Shown: positions 33,126-48,200, numbered from the stretch's first letter. The stretch: 64,000 nucleotides of DNA from Triops longicaudatus (GCA_022885665.1 JAGQDJ010000049.1:62502-126501); one strand, 5' to 3'. The notes: generated by a model from the letters alone, not told the origin. Made by a program: numbers and translations.

Positions 33126-36100
33126 AGGGACAGACTCATGCGTGCTTGCATCCAACGCTCTTTTGAGCTTTTCCCGTCGGTGCCAAAGTGCCTCTCTTTA
33201 CGTTAAACCTAAAATGGTAACCCCCTTTGGTGCAAGCAAAAATTGTACTCATTAAATGTACATACTGGAACATACTTCATGGTTATCTATTCCAGCAACT
33301 TTCCCATCTCCGTTGTCCCACTATCAGTTGTCAGTTTCATAACCATTTCTCATTATTTTTTTCACTATCCTTTCTGCTTTAAGCTACACACAAGTTTCAT
33401 TACTGTTCTAAACCTGAGCGAGCGAACAGGTACCCAACGAAAATGGGTTCTTCAATAAAATCCGTAACTGCGCAATATGTAGACGCGCACACCTGTTGGG
33501 CCTATTACTCTTCATCTTTCAACCTTTCCAGTATCCCTGTTTGGCTTTTTCTTCGCGCTTTCTTTCTCCAACCAAGAAAGACACTTTGAATTAATTAGAC
33601 AAGCGAAAGCTACTTTTCATATGGTAAGTTATTTACAGTAAAGACTTTTTGTACAGAGCGCGTAAACAAGCTATTTCGGGAGATTAAAATCCAGTTCAAA
33701 AGCTGTCGTCACTTTTGCTCTTTTCCTTTTTCAGTATTATATTTCATACGCAATTTCTTCGCAGTGCATTAGGCCGCTGAGTGCCGCTGTCATTCATTGC
33801 GATGTATATCAAAGTTTTCTTTAACGGTTTGCAGAATATTTTCTTGGTTTGGTGACTTAGCAACTCTCTGTGCCCTATATTCGACGTTTGACTTGCTCAA
33901 CTTTTGCCATTTGTTTTTTCCAAACGCTCAACCTACTCTTCAGCCTCCTTGCCTTTTCAATTTCCATCTATTGACGTAAATCTCAAAATTGATTATCTAC
34001 CATGACTGATGAATTATTTCATAACTTAATTTTAGTTAAAAATTGAAAATGATGACGTTTTACAGCCTACACGGTTATAGACTTGGCAGATTTACCTGAA
34101 ATTACCTTGTTGCCGTAAGTAAACGCAACACTTTAAAGAAAATTTGACATATAACCAAAACAAAAATTCCTGAATAAATTTCTGAATCTGAAAAAAAAAT
34201 CAACAAAAGAGAAGACATGCACTTCCTGTACAAAGTTCCTTTTATCGTAAATTGTCTGAACGCAGATCACGGTTCAGCAATTTCTTGTATTCCACAACTG
34301 TTACCAATGCTTCACTTTACGTAACACAAGTTCAGTATTTACAAATCGCGAGAAAAAAGCGAAAGGAAGACTGTGAAAAGGAAGAAAATTTGCCGGCAAA
34401 AGCGGCGGAAAGGAAGGCAACACCCCTGAAATGACAGACCTCAGTGGAGTGAGACGTCAAAAAAGACAATCAAAGTAAAGAAAGGACAACTTCCTAGAGT
34501 TGACAAGGCCTAATATCCGGAGAAGGACGTCTTCGTCTGACCACTGTAGCTAATAAGATAGGCTGACCGGGCTGATATTGCGTTTCTGGCTATATACCAA
34601 GCAATAAAAGACCCGGCCACTGGATCAAAACAACTCACTAGAGTTAGAAGGAATAACTGCACGGCACGATTTCTGACTAAGTTTAACAATTTGGGGAGCG
34701 TTAAGGCGCAGAAGAGCCTTAATACAATAATTTCACACTTTTTGAGCAGATTGTTAGAGTAAGATCTTCATTTACGCGGTAAATTCATTTGCCAAAACAG
34801 GGCGTAAATTACAACTTCGTAAAACACAAAAATGTCTTGTATACCTTGGACAAAAGTATTCTGTTTTCAAAGTGTCTGCTTTTATTCGTCAGGCAAACGC
34901 TCACCTAGCAATGTATTTACATTTGCGTCGTTTCTCAATAATAGAATCCATGTTTCACGCAAGCATTCATTAATTTGTGCTTATGCGAAGTATAAAAATA
35001 TCAAGACTTTAAAGTCACCTGATTTACAAGACTTACTACATGACTTTCTGATGTATTTGATAATGTAGAAAATGAAATATTTTTCACCGGTGTAAAAGCT
35101 GAATAGCATAAACGAAACGGTCGCCGATGACAACGTAGCCTCGTCTTTTATGAATCCGTCAAAGGGTAGCTTGAAACAAATACGTGAACTATTCGCGGCC
35201 TAACAAAGGTTGAGAATACCTGCTCAAGATCAAAGCTTGAAAATCGACCGGCACAAATGTTTAGGACATAAGCAGTAGAAAACGGTTGTCGCTTTGGGAC
35301 TTGATCGATAGCAAGCTACCAAGCATCTCAACTTCCTCCACATAATACACTTCTAGTGAACGAGCTTGCTTCTTTTCTACGCACCCAAAAGCTCCATCTA
35401 CATAGTACACGCACTCCGTACAAAGAACCCACCGACCAAGCCAAGCCAACCCTATATCTCCATCGATCGCACGCTGCACAACTGTTCTGCTTTTGCTTGA
35501 AACCGTGGCTTGAAATTTAATTTGAAACAAGCCCGCTTCAAGATATTTGACAGAATTTTCAAGAGGACCATGTGCTCACAGGCTGGAGTCTATTACAGAA
35601 TTAGGAGTACGGGTATCACCAGTATTTTGCGACGAAAACTTCTTTCTTGGTTATATTAATGCTAGTAATATGTAGAAGACAAAGACGAGCAGGCATATGG
35701 GGACTATTATTATCAAGTTAGCACGGCACACCAAGGAACTCTTGATCGATGTCTATAACAGCGTGTGGAACATGGCTCCAGCATGGCCTCAGCTGGTTAG
35801 GTTTACGGTTGTGTCGTTTTCGGTCGCTTTTTTCTCTCACATCACGTTTTCCCGTTGCGAAAGGGAACTGGGAACGGGGATCGAAGCGTGTAAAGTAATA
35901 GCTATAATACGGGAGTAATGAACCGTTCATAAAATAAGAATAAATATGGATATCCCTGGCGGGACACACTATGGAGGAACCCGATATTTAACGAAATAGA
36001 AGGCAAGCGAACAATCAGGGTAAAACTGGTAGGAATTGTTCTGCGAAGTCAACATAAATGCTGCTGTCATTATACACATGAATATTAGAAGTACAGTGGA

Positions 36101-36966
36101 AGCCCTTTCATCTACACATAATTAAGCTAACTTCCGCCTTGATCGGACACGCTTTGAACAAATAAAAATATAAAATCGAACGTCTAATTTATGTTTCATA
36201 TGATCAGAAAATAGGTAGAAATTATTATACTTGAAAAGCATACAGAACTTAATACCGGTAAATCATTAATAATTTGTTTAGAAAGACAATCAAAGTTAAG
36301 AAACAACACTGATGAAGTCTGGGTGAGTTTCGAGGGTGACTTACCCTCCAATTTATTAATTTATGATAGTCATCGAAGCCCCCTGTATTAATCCCTTTGG
36401 CCATGTACCATGCTCTTTTCGTTCACTATTTTCGTGCCTTTCATTTACTTGTCTCGGAACCAAGGAAAAAAAAAAAAACTATTGAAAGAAATTAGATCAT
36501 TAGACTTTTTATTCGTTAACGATGTGTTTTTACGTTGGTTTCGAACACTTGCTCAAGGACAGTATAATATTTTCCTATAATAGTCTCAAGAAAGTATAAC
36601 TAAAGTATACAAATGCAGTTTATTTTTTTCGGCATGTGAATTTTTAACAGTTTTCTTATGCTCAACACGTCAATCAGATTTTATCAACTATCCTCCGGTC
36701 CCGATCAGTTGACAAAGCTTTGTTGTTCTACAATGAGTCGAGCATGTAATTAATAAAATTTCGAAAGAAGTATGACAAACGGTAGAAAAAAAGTAATTCG
36801 TGATTTCTTAGCACAAAAATAAATATTAGCAAAATATCAAAACATTTTGCACCGGGAGCTGTATTTGCTATTTCTCTTTTCCCATTACTCTTCTTTTCGC
36901 TTTTTATCTTATTTTATCTTATAATGGTGAGGCGAAAACCAAACGTGCAATAAAATTACATGTTAT

Positions 36967-36976
36967 CCCCCCCCCC
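36967..36976. repeat. C10 homopolymer
   Basis: Run of ten C bases in AT-rich DNA. Confidence 0.9.
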
Positions 36977-39881
36977 TCCAAGGAAACACACAAAACCCAC
37001 TCCGAACTAGGGCCAGTACCAAGTAGAGTCCATTTTCGTTTTTGCTTAATAAAAGGAGTCTTATCCTACAGGAATAGGAATAATATGCCCTTATTTGACC
37101 TGACTATAAGTTTACGTTACTATATTTTTTATAATTGAGTAGAATAAGATCGAGAAGGATGTCTGGGACCTGTTGAAAGTTATTACATAGTAAGTTAAAA
37201 AAACATTCGCACTTATTTAAAATACACTTTTCCTGAAGTAATACACCGTATCTTGTCACCCTTCGATATTTGTTTCATACTGCTAAATCACACGTTATAT
37301 TTACATAAAGTCTATAATTATGAAAATAACTTGAATACACCATTAACACAACACCATATATAGCTCGTTTCCAAAATTCGATGTATAAAACATGCATACT
37401 ACCATTATGGATACAAACTAAAAAAGAATTCGTTAAAGTCGCGTCAAATTTATTGCACGTCTTGTGTCGTTAACGTGGAATCATTCAGTTATAAACGCCA
37501 ATATCGCCATGAAAAATGACACGAAAAACGGGCTGATTTGGCTCTTAGTAACACTGGATTTGAGAACCTAGCAAAGAATTCCGAATGTGAGACATGTTAT
37601 GTCCTAAAATCTGCTACGGATTTCGTGAAAGCCACTTCAAGGGTCGTAACAGGGGAAACATTTTTATCCCACTTTTGTTTACAGTTTAATTTCGAAATCT
37701 CTCTTAATCTCGACAGCAGATAGTAACGGAATTTCGTGTCTGTTTCGTTTCTGGCAAGTCTTGGGGTGACTGACAGTTATTCCCAATGCTTTCTTTAAAA
37801 TAGCAATGTAAAATATTTTTTTCCACGTAATCCCGAAAGTTCGGAAAGTTTAAAAAGAAAAGAATCAATTCTGGCGCTCAAGTCTTCCAAGAATTGCTGA
37901 GAAGAAACGAGCCGCTGAAATCATCGTTTCTAATTTCCTCCTTGACATCTTTCCCAGAAGAACTCAAGAATGGATGGCCCTTGTGCCAATACAGTACGTG
38001 GAACGTTGTGCGACATGGATGAAGTTGCCAAGCTTTTCTCCAGAATGCCCTTTTAGAAGCTTATGCTCTTGATTACGTATTTGCTTAATAAGAAAAAAAA
38101 ATTGGATTCTTTGCACAAACAGGACGAGTCCTCCTCCTCTTTTATTGGAAGTGGCCGAAAATCTCCTTAGCCAATACGGAATTTTCTAGTGGTTGGCAAA
38201 AGAAATCATGTCAATCATTGTGCTTCAAAGACCGTCCTTTCTGGAAAGAAATACTAATAAAAAGTTGAAGAACTTGAAAGAGTAACGGTCACAAGGTACG
38301 CTTTAAGGGAAACAGGAATGCCAAATGATAAAGGAATACACTTGGCACCTAACTTGGAACTCGCTATGGCATGAGAGCAAGTAGGAAAATGCCGCAGAAA
38401 AAGAAAAAGAAGCCGTTGGACCCAATGGCCTTTGTGCGAAAGCGAAAGTACTGGGATTTTTTTACGCAAGTGAAGAAGCCCACGCACTTGAACTTGATTG
38501 TTCGCTTTGAGGAAACCTGACTTAACGCTCGGCAAAAAAAGAGAAAAAATTCACCGAAGTCAGAAAAAAATCTCAAGAGGCGTACAATCCTGGTTTGTGG
38601 AAACTCGGGATTTATCACAATGGAACAATAGAATCTCACTTTAGCAGTAGCTGATACAGCAGTGTAATCTGACTGAAAAAAATTCAGTAGATTTAATGTT
38701 CAAACAAAAACTAAAAATCAAGAGAAGCTAGGCACAGTCGGCCTTTGATGCTACTACAATGGTCTCCAATCAATTGAATAATTATCTCAATATTCCGCAT
38801 AACTGCATGAAAAGTTGAAGTCCGTTGAAGCCCATTTAATACGATTCAACTTCGTATCTTTGAATACTCCGTACATTTGAACACTGTCCGTCCGGTACCG
38901 AGCCTATTCAAATAAGCGCATTGTTCTGTAGCCTATGTTCAAAGACATTCTCGTTCTAGCGGTTAACTTTCTTTTCACCTCAGTGTAAAGCTAATGTGTG
39001 TATTATGTATACATTGATAGATAGCTCGATTCGATTGTAAATAATTTAAAGAGTACGTAAAATGGAACTCCAATTTTTGAAACTTATGTTAGCCATTTAT
39101 GATTGAAAAGTCGAAAAGGTAAACAACCTTGGATTTGACAAATTTCTATTTTCTATTGACTATTTTCTACTCAACCCGCGATTGCGTCCATCGTCTAGAA
39201 GTCACTCCCTACATGGAAATAATAAACATTGACAACTGACCAAAGTTTAGTGCCTCTGCTTAAAATATTTCATACGAATCCTATTATCTTCGAATTATCC
39301 GTTTTGGCACCGTTATATTATTGCTGGCGTGCGTATTTTTACCTTAATTCGGTTTGTTCGCGTAAGGGGATACAGACACACGCCTTGGAGTAATTTATGA
39401 TAATCGCTAATTTCGTTTGCGCTGTTGAGTAGCAAGCCTCTATCTTATTCGATGTTCACATAAGCTTTCAAATTTATTATGAACGTAATACATTCACCAT
39501 ATCAGTCTTCTAGCAAGAAACTAATGCATCGCCTCGTTGCCTCTCTGATTTAATTCTCCCCGGACGCTGTAATGAAGTAACGGATTTGCTCATCAGCGAC
39601 GGAATACGCGATTTCTTCCTCTCGTTTAATGAGCCAGATGAAGAAGAGAGGGAGAAAGAGCGACTCAGATAATTCGTTGTCGAGCAGCTCGAAGGTGTAT
39701 CAAGTGAAGTATTGCCAACGTAGCAAACTGTCCTTAATTGCTATATGGTACACACAAAATAGCTGACGATCTGCCTTTTCTCTGAAACACATTGCGTATA
39801 ACTGTATCAGAGTGAAAAAAGCGCCTAGGACAGCGTTACTTAGTTCTTTTTTTGTTCTTCAGAGACAAAACGACTAGAATA

Positions 39882-39936
39882 AAGAGAGAGAGACAGAGAG
39901 AGAGAGAGAGATAGAGAGAGAGAGAGAAAAAAAGAG
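39882..39936. repeat. (AG)n microsatellite
   Basis: Imperfect AG array interrupted by ACAG and ATAG. Confidence 0.95.
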
Positions 39937-42524
39937 ATGCACAAAAGTGCCGTCTCCATCATCTCAGCAGTAGAATGTCATTGCCCAAAAAGAAGATTTC
40001 TAAAGCCAGGAATCGAGGTTCTGCTACCGGTTCTCTCTTTGGTCTTAGCGATTTGTATACAGAATACAGTTGACAAAGAACTCGTCAAGTTAGTTAGCTC
40101 TATCGCCGACAGACTTGAGCGATAAATACTCGATTTCACGTCACCAGCCTTTAATGACACTTCAAAAGGTTTTTAAGTCCATATTACAAGTTTGCCAATT
40201 GGTCACTATTATTCCTTGACCAGTTTCAGCTTGTGCGCCAAGTGAAATAAAAAGAAAAGTTGACTTATTTGAATGGCAAAATTTAGAACAGTGTGAATGA
40301 TCTGCGAATGAAGCATAAGCATAGAAGAGAGACTACATTACAATTATATCTGACTTTGCTTATTGCATTACATAACTTTTTTTCCTTTAATCCTCATGAT
40401 CGCAATTCTGTTAAGATGGAATAATCGTTAATTGTAGAGTGGCAAACCTACGTTTAAAGAGAAGACAAGAATTGTCAGAAAGTCACTTTACTCAAGCCAT
40501 GTAAGTTCAAGGGCGACGCTATCATCCGAAAGAAAACTGTCGTCTTGACAAAAAGATTTTTGGGCAAATGTGGACCAAACATCTCTTCGAATGACTGAAG
40601 GTGTATCAAAATTACTTATGTATTGTAAATGTGTAAGGTAAACTAAGGTGCAGAGACATTAGTGAGGTTCGGACACACAGTTAAAAAATACGAAACGAAA
40701 TTCAAATTGACAGAATTTATCCCTGTAAAATTTTACAAAACTGTTTTGAATTTTCCATGCACTATATATTCCTGTACGATTTAATGAAAACGAATGGATT
40801 AAATATCTTGACGGTTTAATTATCTATTACTTTAATTTTCCAAGTATATCAAAGTTCATTGGGTAAATTACTTGCTAATTTAATTAAGTTAATTATTCAC
40901 AACTTAGTTTATTTTCCTGCTCTATGTGGGAAATGACAACCATTGATTTCTTCAGTGTTCCATCGCTAACCTACATGCACGTAACAAATTGTTCCCAAAG
41001 AGATCTTGCAAGGCTAAAAAAGACTTTCAATACCATTAGAGAAAAAAGACAATACGCAGCGAGTTTGAATTTCTAACTTATGTCAGTCACTAGTAGTGAT
41101 TGTTTCTGACTGAAATTAAATTAATGTTAGGTATCTCAATGAGGCCTTCATGTATTTTATGTTTAGGTGCGTATCCTGCTCTTGTTCCTGTATGCAATGT
41201 GCAAAAAAAAAAAAAAAACATTTACATTACTGAGATATATACTAAACATGCGTTTCACACGTGATTTATCCGATTACCAGATGTAAGATTTTTAAACTCC
41301 TGAAGGACGTAAACATGACGCAGCAAAACAAGAAACGCTGACTCGCGAGAAAGAATACACCCGCATGTGCCTTCCGAAAAAACGTCAAGAAAAGCAACAC
41401 GTTATAGACAAAGTGCTTCATTATGCTGGCTACTTAGTCTATTATGTTTGCTTTTGGGCCCTTAAGCTTTGTTTAACAGTCTGAATCCTTAGATTTTATT
41501 TGCAAGCCGTACTTCATTACACTTTTTTGACGAACTGTCTGCTGTAGCCAAAGAGCAGGCTCGAGTTACGTCGATGTACAACATAACGTCTGATGTCACG
41601 AACTTCTGATATACCGAAAAGTTTTTCTGATCCCAGGAGGTTCCTTATAGTGACGTTGTATTTTACTACAATATTAACATTATTTATTGTCTTTTACTTA
41701 CGAGGTAGGGTTGGATTATACATAAAAACGCTGCTTGCTGTGTGCTATGGGTAGCGTTCCGTTCGTGGGAAGCGTTCCTTTAGTCGTAGACTCATGAGTC
41801 GCTTTCGGAGTCGATAATTTCGGTTTCGTCTAATAACCATTCCCTTCTCTTAACTTGTAATTATATTTTGTACGCTATTTTAAGTAGCGCAGGCAGTATA
41901 ACTATTTATTCGAAATTATTTTTTGAGGCTAAGGCATTTTTTTGAGGCAAAGGTGTATTTCTACGGGAATTTAAAAAAATGACAGAAAAATTCAGCCTGT
42001 TGGCAATTTTGGATGACTTATCGAATAGACTACTTCAAAAAAGAGAAACTTTGAAATTCAGGAAAAGTTTTTCTCCTCCTCTCCACCTATGTAATTTGAA
42101 TAACAAAGACACAATAGTCACAAAATGAACTAACGTTTGTCATCTACTCCAAAGTTGCCAACAAATCTCTCAATATTTAATCAGATACGTAGTAATCAAA
42201 GCACCCCGTTTGAGGATTTTTCTCTTCGGCGTCGTGTTTCCTCTCCGTTATGCCTTTCTTTTTAATCAATTTTCGAACCTGAAACGAAATCGCTTCCTCA
42301 AATCTTCCAGGAGAAAGTGAACGAAAAACAAAGGAAGGAAAAAAAAGTTTACCGCTAAAATGGTCGAGTTCATCCTCCCGCAAAGTAAAGCCATTGAGCG
42401 TAACAGAGTTAAAAAGAGAAAACGTTTCCTTTTATCAAGATGGGGCCCTGCATATCACACCAGATAATACTTCAGCTTAGCGACTTGGCACAACGTAAAA
42501 ACCAATGCCCTTCCTTCTCAAGAT

Positions 42525-42556
42525 ACACACACACACACACACACAGAAAGAAAGAA
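42525..42556. repeat. (AC)n and (AAAG)n microsatellites
   Basis: About ten AC units followed directly by three GAAA-type units. Confidence 0.95.
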
Positions 42557-44800
42557 ATCCCTTTTCATAAAACTGGCATCTCTTCCTTCACTCTTGAATG
42601 CTCCGATGAGGCCCAGATAGACTTCCTCACTTTCGCCTCCTCCGGATGCTGCCAGGATGGGTCACAGAAACTCGCCTAGCTTTCCTATCTTCCCTCCAAA
42701 AGTCTTCCTGTTTTGACCTGTCCCACATTTAAGGCCTCCCTTGTCTCGCGAAAACCCATCCGTCAAGTCTACAGTGACGTAACAATGAAAGCTCTGATCC
42801 TACTATGAAAGGCCTACCTAGGCATTCTGCAACAAACTTTCTTTCAACAAAAGACGACAGGCTTATCTGCATTTCAGATTTCCACGCGAAAGCGAAAAGA
42901 AAGTGTAACTCAAGCGAAAACACAAATTCCTCTACAATGGCCCACATTTTTGGCCCTATCACCGATGGAACATTACGCCTGTTGCCGGTAACAGTAAACA
43001 AGCCAAATATGGCCATCTCAAACGTGTGAAACTTCTCCTCACATTCCAAAGAAAAGTTACAGTAATTTATTCCAAATTCTCGACATGCATCTTGTCTAGT
43101 CATAGCTACTTTCTAAGCTCTTGTTTTTTCTTAATGATAAAGTTTGTTTACTAATATTCTTAGCATTGCATGGAAAGGTCAATAGGTCTAGAAAAATTAT
43201 TACCGAACTTTGAAAACAGGGACATTTTTGGTCAAAAAGTGAAGATTTTTATTGTACAGAAAGGGCAGCAAGCTCCATTAATATCGTTATGAAAGAAAAG
43301 AAAAGATGGTTTCTTAACAAAAGGTAGAAATCCACGGCTGACGCTTCGTATTGGCGAATTTTTCTTGTGAATCGTGAAATCCAGATGAAAAGAAAAGATT
43401 TCTTAAAAATTCCAAACAGTCAAAGGCTATACAGCTGAAAAATTTATCTAAATCGCGCATCAAAGGTCTGGTATCCGAGAAAAATGAACAAGTAAATAAA
43501 AAGCCAAAAAATAACAATGAAAATAGTTAGAACATTAGAAAAAATGGGACAGATTTTCTTTGACACGTAATAGATCCATTTATAATAACAAATTCTCACG
43601 TTGATTATCAACAGATACCGCAATACCAAAATTGTGGGAGTATAGATACTTGTATACGACGATGCTCACTGTAGAGAGTTTGAATGATATATCCTTTTAT
43701 GGAAAGTGGTTTTAAAACACCGAAATTATTCCTGTACTGACAACGCTTATTTTAAACTCTTAAAAATTTCACAGCGATACGCCTATCTGGAACGTTTTTA
43801 ATTTCCAGACCGATGTAACACGTTCGGAGTCGACTTCATTTTAACACTTACGAGAATGGGAGCCAATTTTCATTCGTATGCTCGATCCGGTCGTCTTCGG
43901 ACACATTCAATTTGCGGCTGACCATGAGCTGTGACCGTAATCAACGCTTAAAGCCTTAGAATGGCCTGGCACTGGATTGCTAAGTGTTTTTACAGCTAAA
44001 GGAAAATCCCCAAGTATGGAAACGGTCATCGAAGTAAAAAAAATCTGACAATCTACCTTAACTTTTAACTTGGAAAATCCAAATCAAAGCCTTAGAGCTT
44101 TTCAATCTGACCATCATACATAGTTTTATCCTAATGTGTCGTTTCCGTTAATTTTGAGAGGGAAGGAAGTCACCGGAAGTTATCTTAATTACGCATAACG
44201 TATATTACACTTTCAAGCAGATCCGTTACTTTGCTATCAGAGTGTTTACTGCGTAATCTCTGAGACTAGTGCATTGTCGGAAGTCTTAGTCTACAGTGTT
44301 GCTAGAAGAAAGTATACAACAAAGAGAGTTTGACCACAGACGACCAGCCTTTGATTACCACCAACGTCGGGTCAGAGAATTTTGGCGCGCTTGCATAGTT
44401 ACATGCCCTTTTATGTTGGAAAACAATACAAATAAACGAATTATATGTCTCGGTTTCTTATTCTCTTTTGCTCAGATAGAATTTCATTACAGACTTTCAC
44501 TTCTTCAAGGGCTTCACTAGCATATATTTAAAAGTTAAGCAAATACCATCGTTGGAAATCACTCCACCTCTTACACGTGTGCAACGTAAGAAACAAGAAG
44601 CTGATCGTAAGAAAACCTGTTCGCTACAGCACAAATACATGCAAAGAGATTTCAATCCCTTCGACTCAAGACAAAAAGAAAAGCTTTCGCCTTCTAAAAC
44701 CGATAGCTTATTTATGAAATGGCAACCGTAACATATACATCCCCAACTCTCAAGCTGGAATGACGGAAAAAATAAAATAAATAGAAAATTAAAGACTTAC

Positions 44801-44865
44801 AGAAGCCGATCACTGGGTCCAAGCGCGGGGGATTCGGACCCATCTATGATTTCCACGGGTTCCAT
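44801..44865 (-). other. Candidate distal alternative first coding exon of the transporter
   Basis: ATG at 44865 opens MEPVEIIDGSESPALGPSDR and runs 21 codons plus two bases to a perfect donor GTAAGT (44795-44800). The phase (2) is the one needed by the acceptor at 25316. The peptide is short, acidic and Ser/Pro-rich, like a cytoplasmic N-terminus. Linkage to the transporter over 19.5 kb is inference from phase and strand alone. Confidence 0.4.
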
Positions 44866-45206
44866 AGTATTTTACTCGACACAATCTTTCACGACTGTTA
44901 CGGTGCAGTGTTAACACCAAAAGTAAAGAGAGACGAGTCTCTACTTGAAGGATGCACTAGACACACTGTTTCAAGGTAACAGTGAGGTAACTATCGCAAG
45001 GCAAAAACGACGGTCGGCGGTATGAATAGGCAACAAGTTGAAAGTGTGCCAAGCCCACTAAACAGACCTGCGAAACGTTTGTCGAAATGTGAGGGTCTCT
45101 TCTCTCAAGCTTGCATCAAGTAAAGCCACGTTTGTGGGATGAAGGACTGTCGGAGTGTCACTACATGACCATGGTACGTAGACAAGCGTTAATAGGGGAC
45201 ATAAGA

Positions 45207-45227
45207 TACTGTACGTAGTGTACAGTA
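45207..45227. repeat. Perfect short inverted repeat
   Basis: Arms TACTGTAC and GTACAGTA, 8 bp each, around a 5-nt loop GTAGT. Confidence 0.85.
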
Positions 45228-48200
45228 CCTTGGTCTGGGCTCACTTGCTAGCTGGAGGATCTGATAGCAGTAATGTAGCCGAGGGCTCGACGTAACAACG
45301 GGTTTCACGCGCGAAACACGCACGCGCGAGTGAGTACAAGAAAGCTGTTTTGCGGTCGTGACAGGATCGCCAATAAAGATGAACACCCAATATCTTCCAG
45401 ACCATCTTCTTCCTCTTCTGCTGATGCCATAATGTCCCATCTTCATTTATGAAGCCGACTGGAAGAAGAAAGAAGAGGTAATATCTAAATGAACTGTTTT
45501 GTATGCTTCCTATACAAAAATAAATAAAAAGAAAGATGGATAATACGTAACGATATTGTTATTGGCTAGCCACCTATATTACACCAAAGACGCATTTTAG
45601 AATGACTCAGTATACGATTAGTTAGACTTAAGGAAGAGTTGCACTGAGATTGGTGGTTTCGGGTTTTTGAAGAAAACTGACCCAACGTGTCTTCAAAGAA
45701 AACGGCAAAGGGCGCAATGGTTATTCAAATTTCGGTAAAAAGTGAGAAAGCATGTAAGTTTACAACAAAAGCTCAATCTGCGATACTTTTCGTGTAAAAA
45801 TGGTCAATTGATGAAGAAAAAATAGCTGACACAAGGGGAAAAAGAACATGAACGCATATTCATCGCAGGAACGATTTACGGCATATAAATGAGTAAGAAA
45901 ATGATGTAAGATGTAAGAAAATATTTGCGGCAAAAATTCTATAAAACTTAGATGAAAATGTTAATAAAATACATCAAAATATGTGAATAGTACATTTATT
46001 ATATACACAATAAGAGTTCAATTTACTACAATTTGAATAATAGTAAGGATTAAGACATAAACTTTACTTGACCAGAAAGAAATAAAAGCCTGATTTCAAA
46101 CAGAATGAGTTCTCACAAAAAAAGGTGGTTTGTTATAACGCTTCTTTTAAAAATATACTCGTTAGCTTTATGGGGATCATAACCTATGATGCTCAATGAT
46201 GGGCGATGTAAGCGGTAAAGTACTTTCCAAAAAAAAAACGACCCAACAAAACTCCAACGCCTAACGCCACGGCAGTTGCACGAGTGTGCCCGGCTTTGTG
46301 AAACGCTACTGTCGAGCAGCGTCACTTTTTTAAACAGTGTCGTGCCGTTAGCATGCGACTCATTGTTGGGGTTTGTTTTTTTGGAAAGTATTGTACATTG
46401 TAAGTTGACGCAATCCTTTGTTAACTTATTAAGCAATGTTTTTTTTTTAAATACTACAGCTGAAACTATCCGCGACAACGGATAGTTTGCACAGACTGTT
46501 TGATTGATTCATTAGTACAAAAAATAATATTAATAGTAATAAAAATTTAAAACTAAGGGAAAAAAAATAAATGGGCATGTGGGAATTTGACCCTACATGA
46601 AATAATGAAAACGGCATAATGAAAAACTCGTTAACAGGGGAAAAAAATATGAAATAGTGGTTATAAAACAGAAACAATATCCTAATTGAAATGGGTGCGA
46701 GCCTATTTCGGAAACGAATTATAAGTTACTACAAATTTTGTCAAGCTGGTTTACTTATTTAATATGCCGGACTGCACAAGGCAACAATGCATCGCAAACA
46801 TGATGTCGGTCGTCTGGAAACTTCAATTCCATGTATATTTTTTTTAACCAATTAGGTAAAAAATGACTAATATTCATAATCATGCAAAAAACTCATGTTT
46901 TACTGCAAAGTCGCTCACAAATTTAATATGAACGTTTTAACATAGGTATCTTACGATTTAAAAACCGATAACCGGTTACACTGTATGTGCTACAAAAGCT
47001 ATACTATTTCATAATTTTCATTAGTATGCCGTACTGGGATTTTCACGCATATCCCTACGATTTTATTAACCACCTGACTTCTAAGGCAAAGAGGATCCAT
47101 CCACTTGGTACGCAAACCAGAGTTCTATTGTTAAACACACATTTTATTCGGCACTAATTAAAAAAAATCAAGAAAATCTCGACGGCTAGCGAGATCGATA
47201 GTTGGAAGTCGATTCTGCAATTTGAAAACGCGGTCTATCTTACGACTATTGGCGCTTGGGAGTAGTACCAATGGAACGGGCCACTCAAGGTAAATCGGAG
47301 TCCATTTTGATGCACTCTGCATAATGTTAAAACCTTAAAATCACCTATCTAGCTACCATCATTCTTTCTTCACATTGTGTCCCCTCGGAGCACGATATAT
47401 TCTGCTCTATTTGACACTTCATAAACTGCTATTTAGAAGAGAGAATATCTCGTTGGAAAGGGCAGCGAAGGTTCACAGTTGCTCTTACAAATGGACAGTT
47501 GGTTCTTTTTTGGGGATATTGTCAAACGCCTGATAGTGTATTTCCATGGTACCGAAGTAAAAGGACAATTCCAGGTCAGAGCGAAGAAGGCTTTAACGTA
47601 TAGGTTGTCAATAAGAGCTTTTCTGGATTGAGACACAATTCTCTCCACAACAACTCTACGGCAACGAGACTTTTACATTAGACGTGAGTTGAAGGGCTTC
47701 AACAATCCAAAGGAAATAAAAACGGCTTTTGATCTGCTCGGCGCTCACCACCTCATTCTTCAACAAAGAGGGGGTGAGTGGGATAACTTTGAGAAGATTC
47801 AGGAGGTAGGCGGGTGACACTGGGGTAATCCCTACGGCCAAAAAAATGAGACTGCAGCGGAATTCAATTGAGTATTATGGTACTTTAACAAGACTACCGG
47901 GGACTATAGGAGAGCGACGCAATACCTTTAGCTGGAGGAGAATAATAAAGTATACGTCCCAGTCATCTCGCGTTGCCAAGAGACCGCGCTAAATTCCTCT
48001 TTTTTGTGTCTTTTTCGAAGAAAAGTGTGTCCTATATGGAAGTTTTTGAGCTCTTCGACCCAAAAGGAAGGGAGAAATCGATACCTAAAGTTTTGGACGG
48101 CCCTAGTTACTGTTTTCATCGGTCAACTTCGCGTCCAGATATGCCACGCGTCATTTCGGACGATTCACATTGTTATTTTTGGGGAGGGGATTTCCCGGAG

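Larger units (their letters stand above)
27161..44800. other. Long region without a supported gene
   Basis: Left edge (27161-27560) is likely promoter/5'UTR of the transporter. Further contents: 16-bp palindrome (28635-28650), short direct repeats (30272-30340), T-rich tract (30995-31031), a candidate exon at 32647, and microsatellites at 33081-33125, 39882-39936 and 42525-42556. Many ORFs of 60-160 codons occur on both strands but none shows family motifs. It could be the intron between a distal first exon (44801-44865) and the transporter body. Confidence 0.5.

Noticed and set aside
42729..43103. 124-codon minus-strand ORF overlapping a plus-strand ORF
   Set aside because: Both strands open at once, no motifs, next to microsatellites.
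45189..45446. 85-codon minus-strand ORF upstream of the distal exon candidate
   Set aside because: GC-rich but no motif; more likely promoter or 5'UTR sequence than coding.
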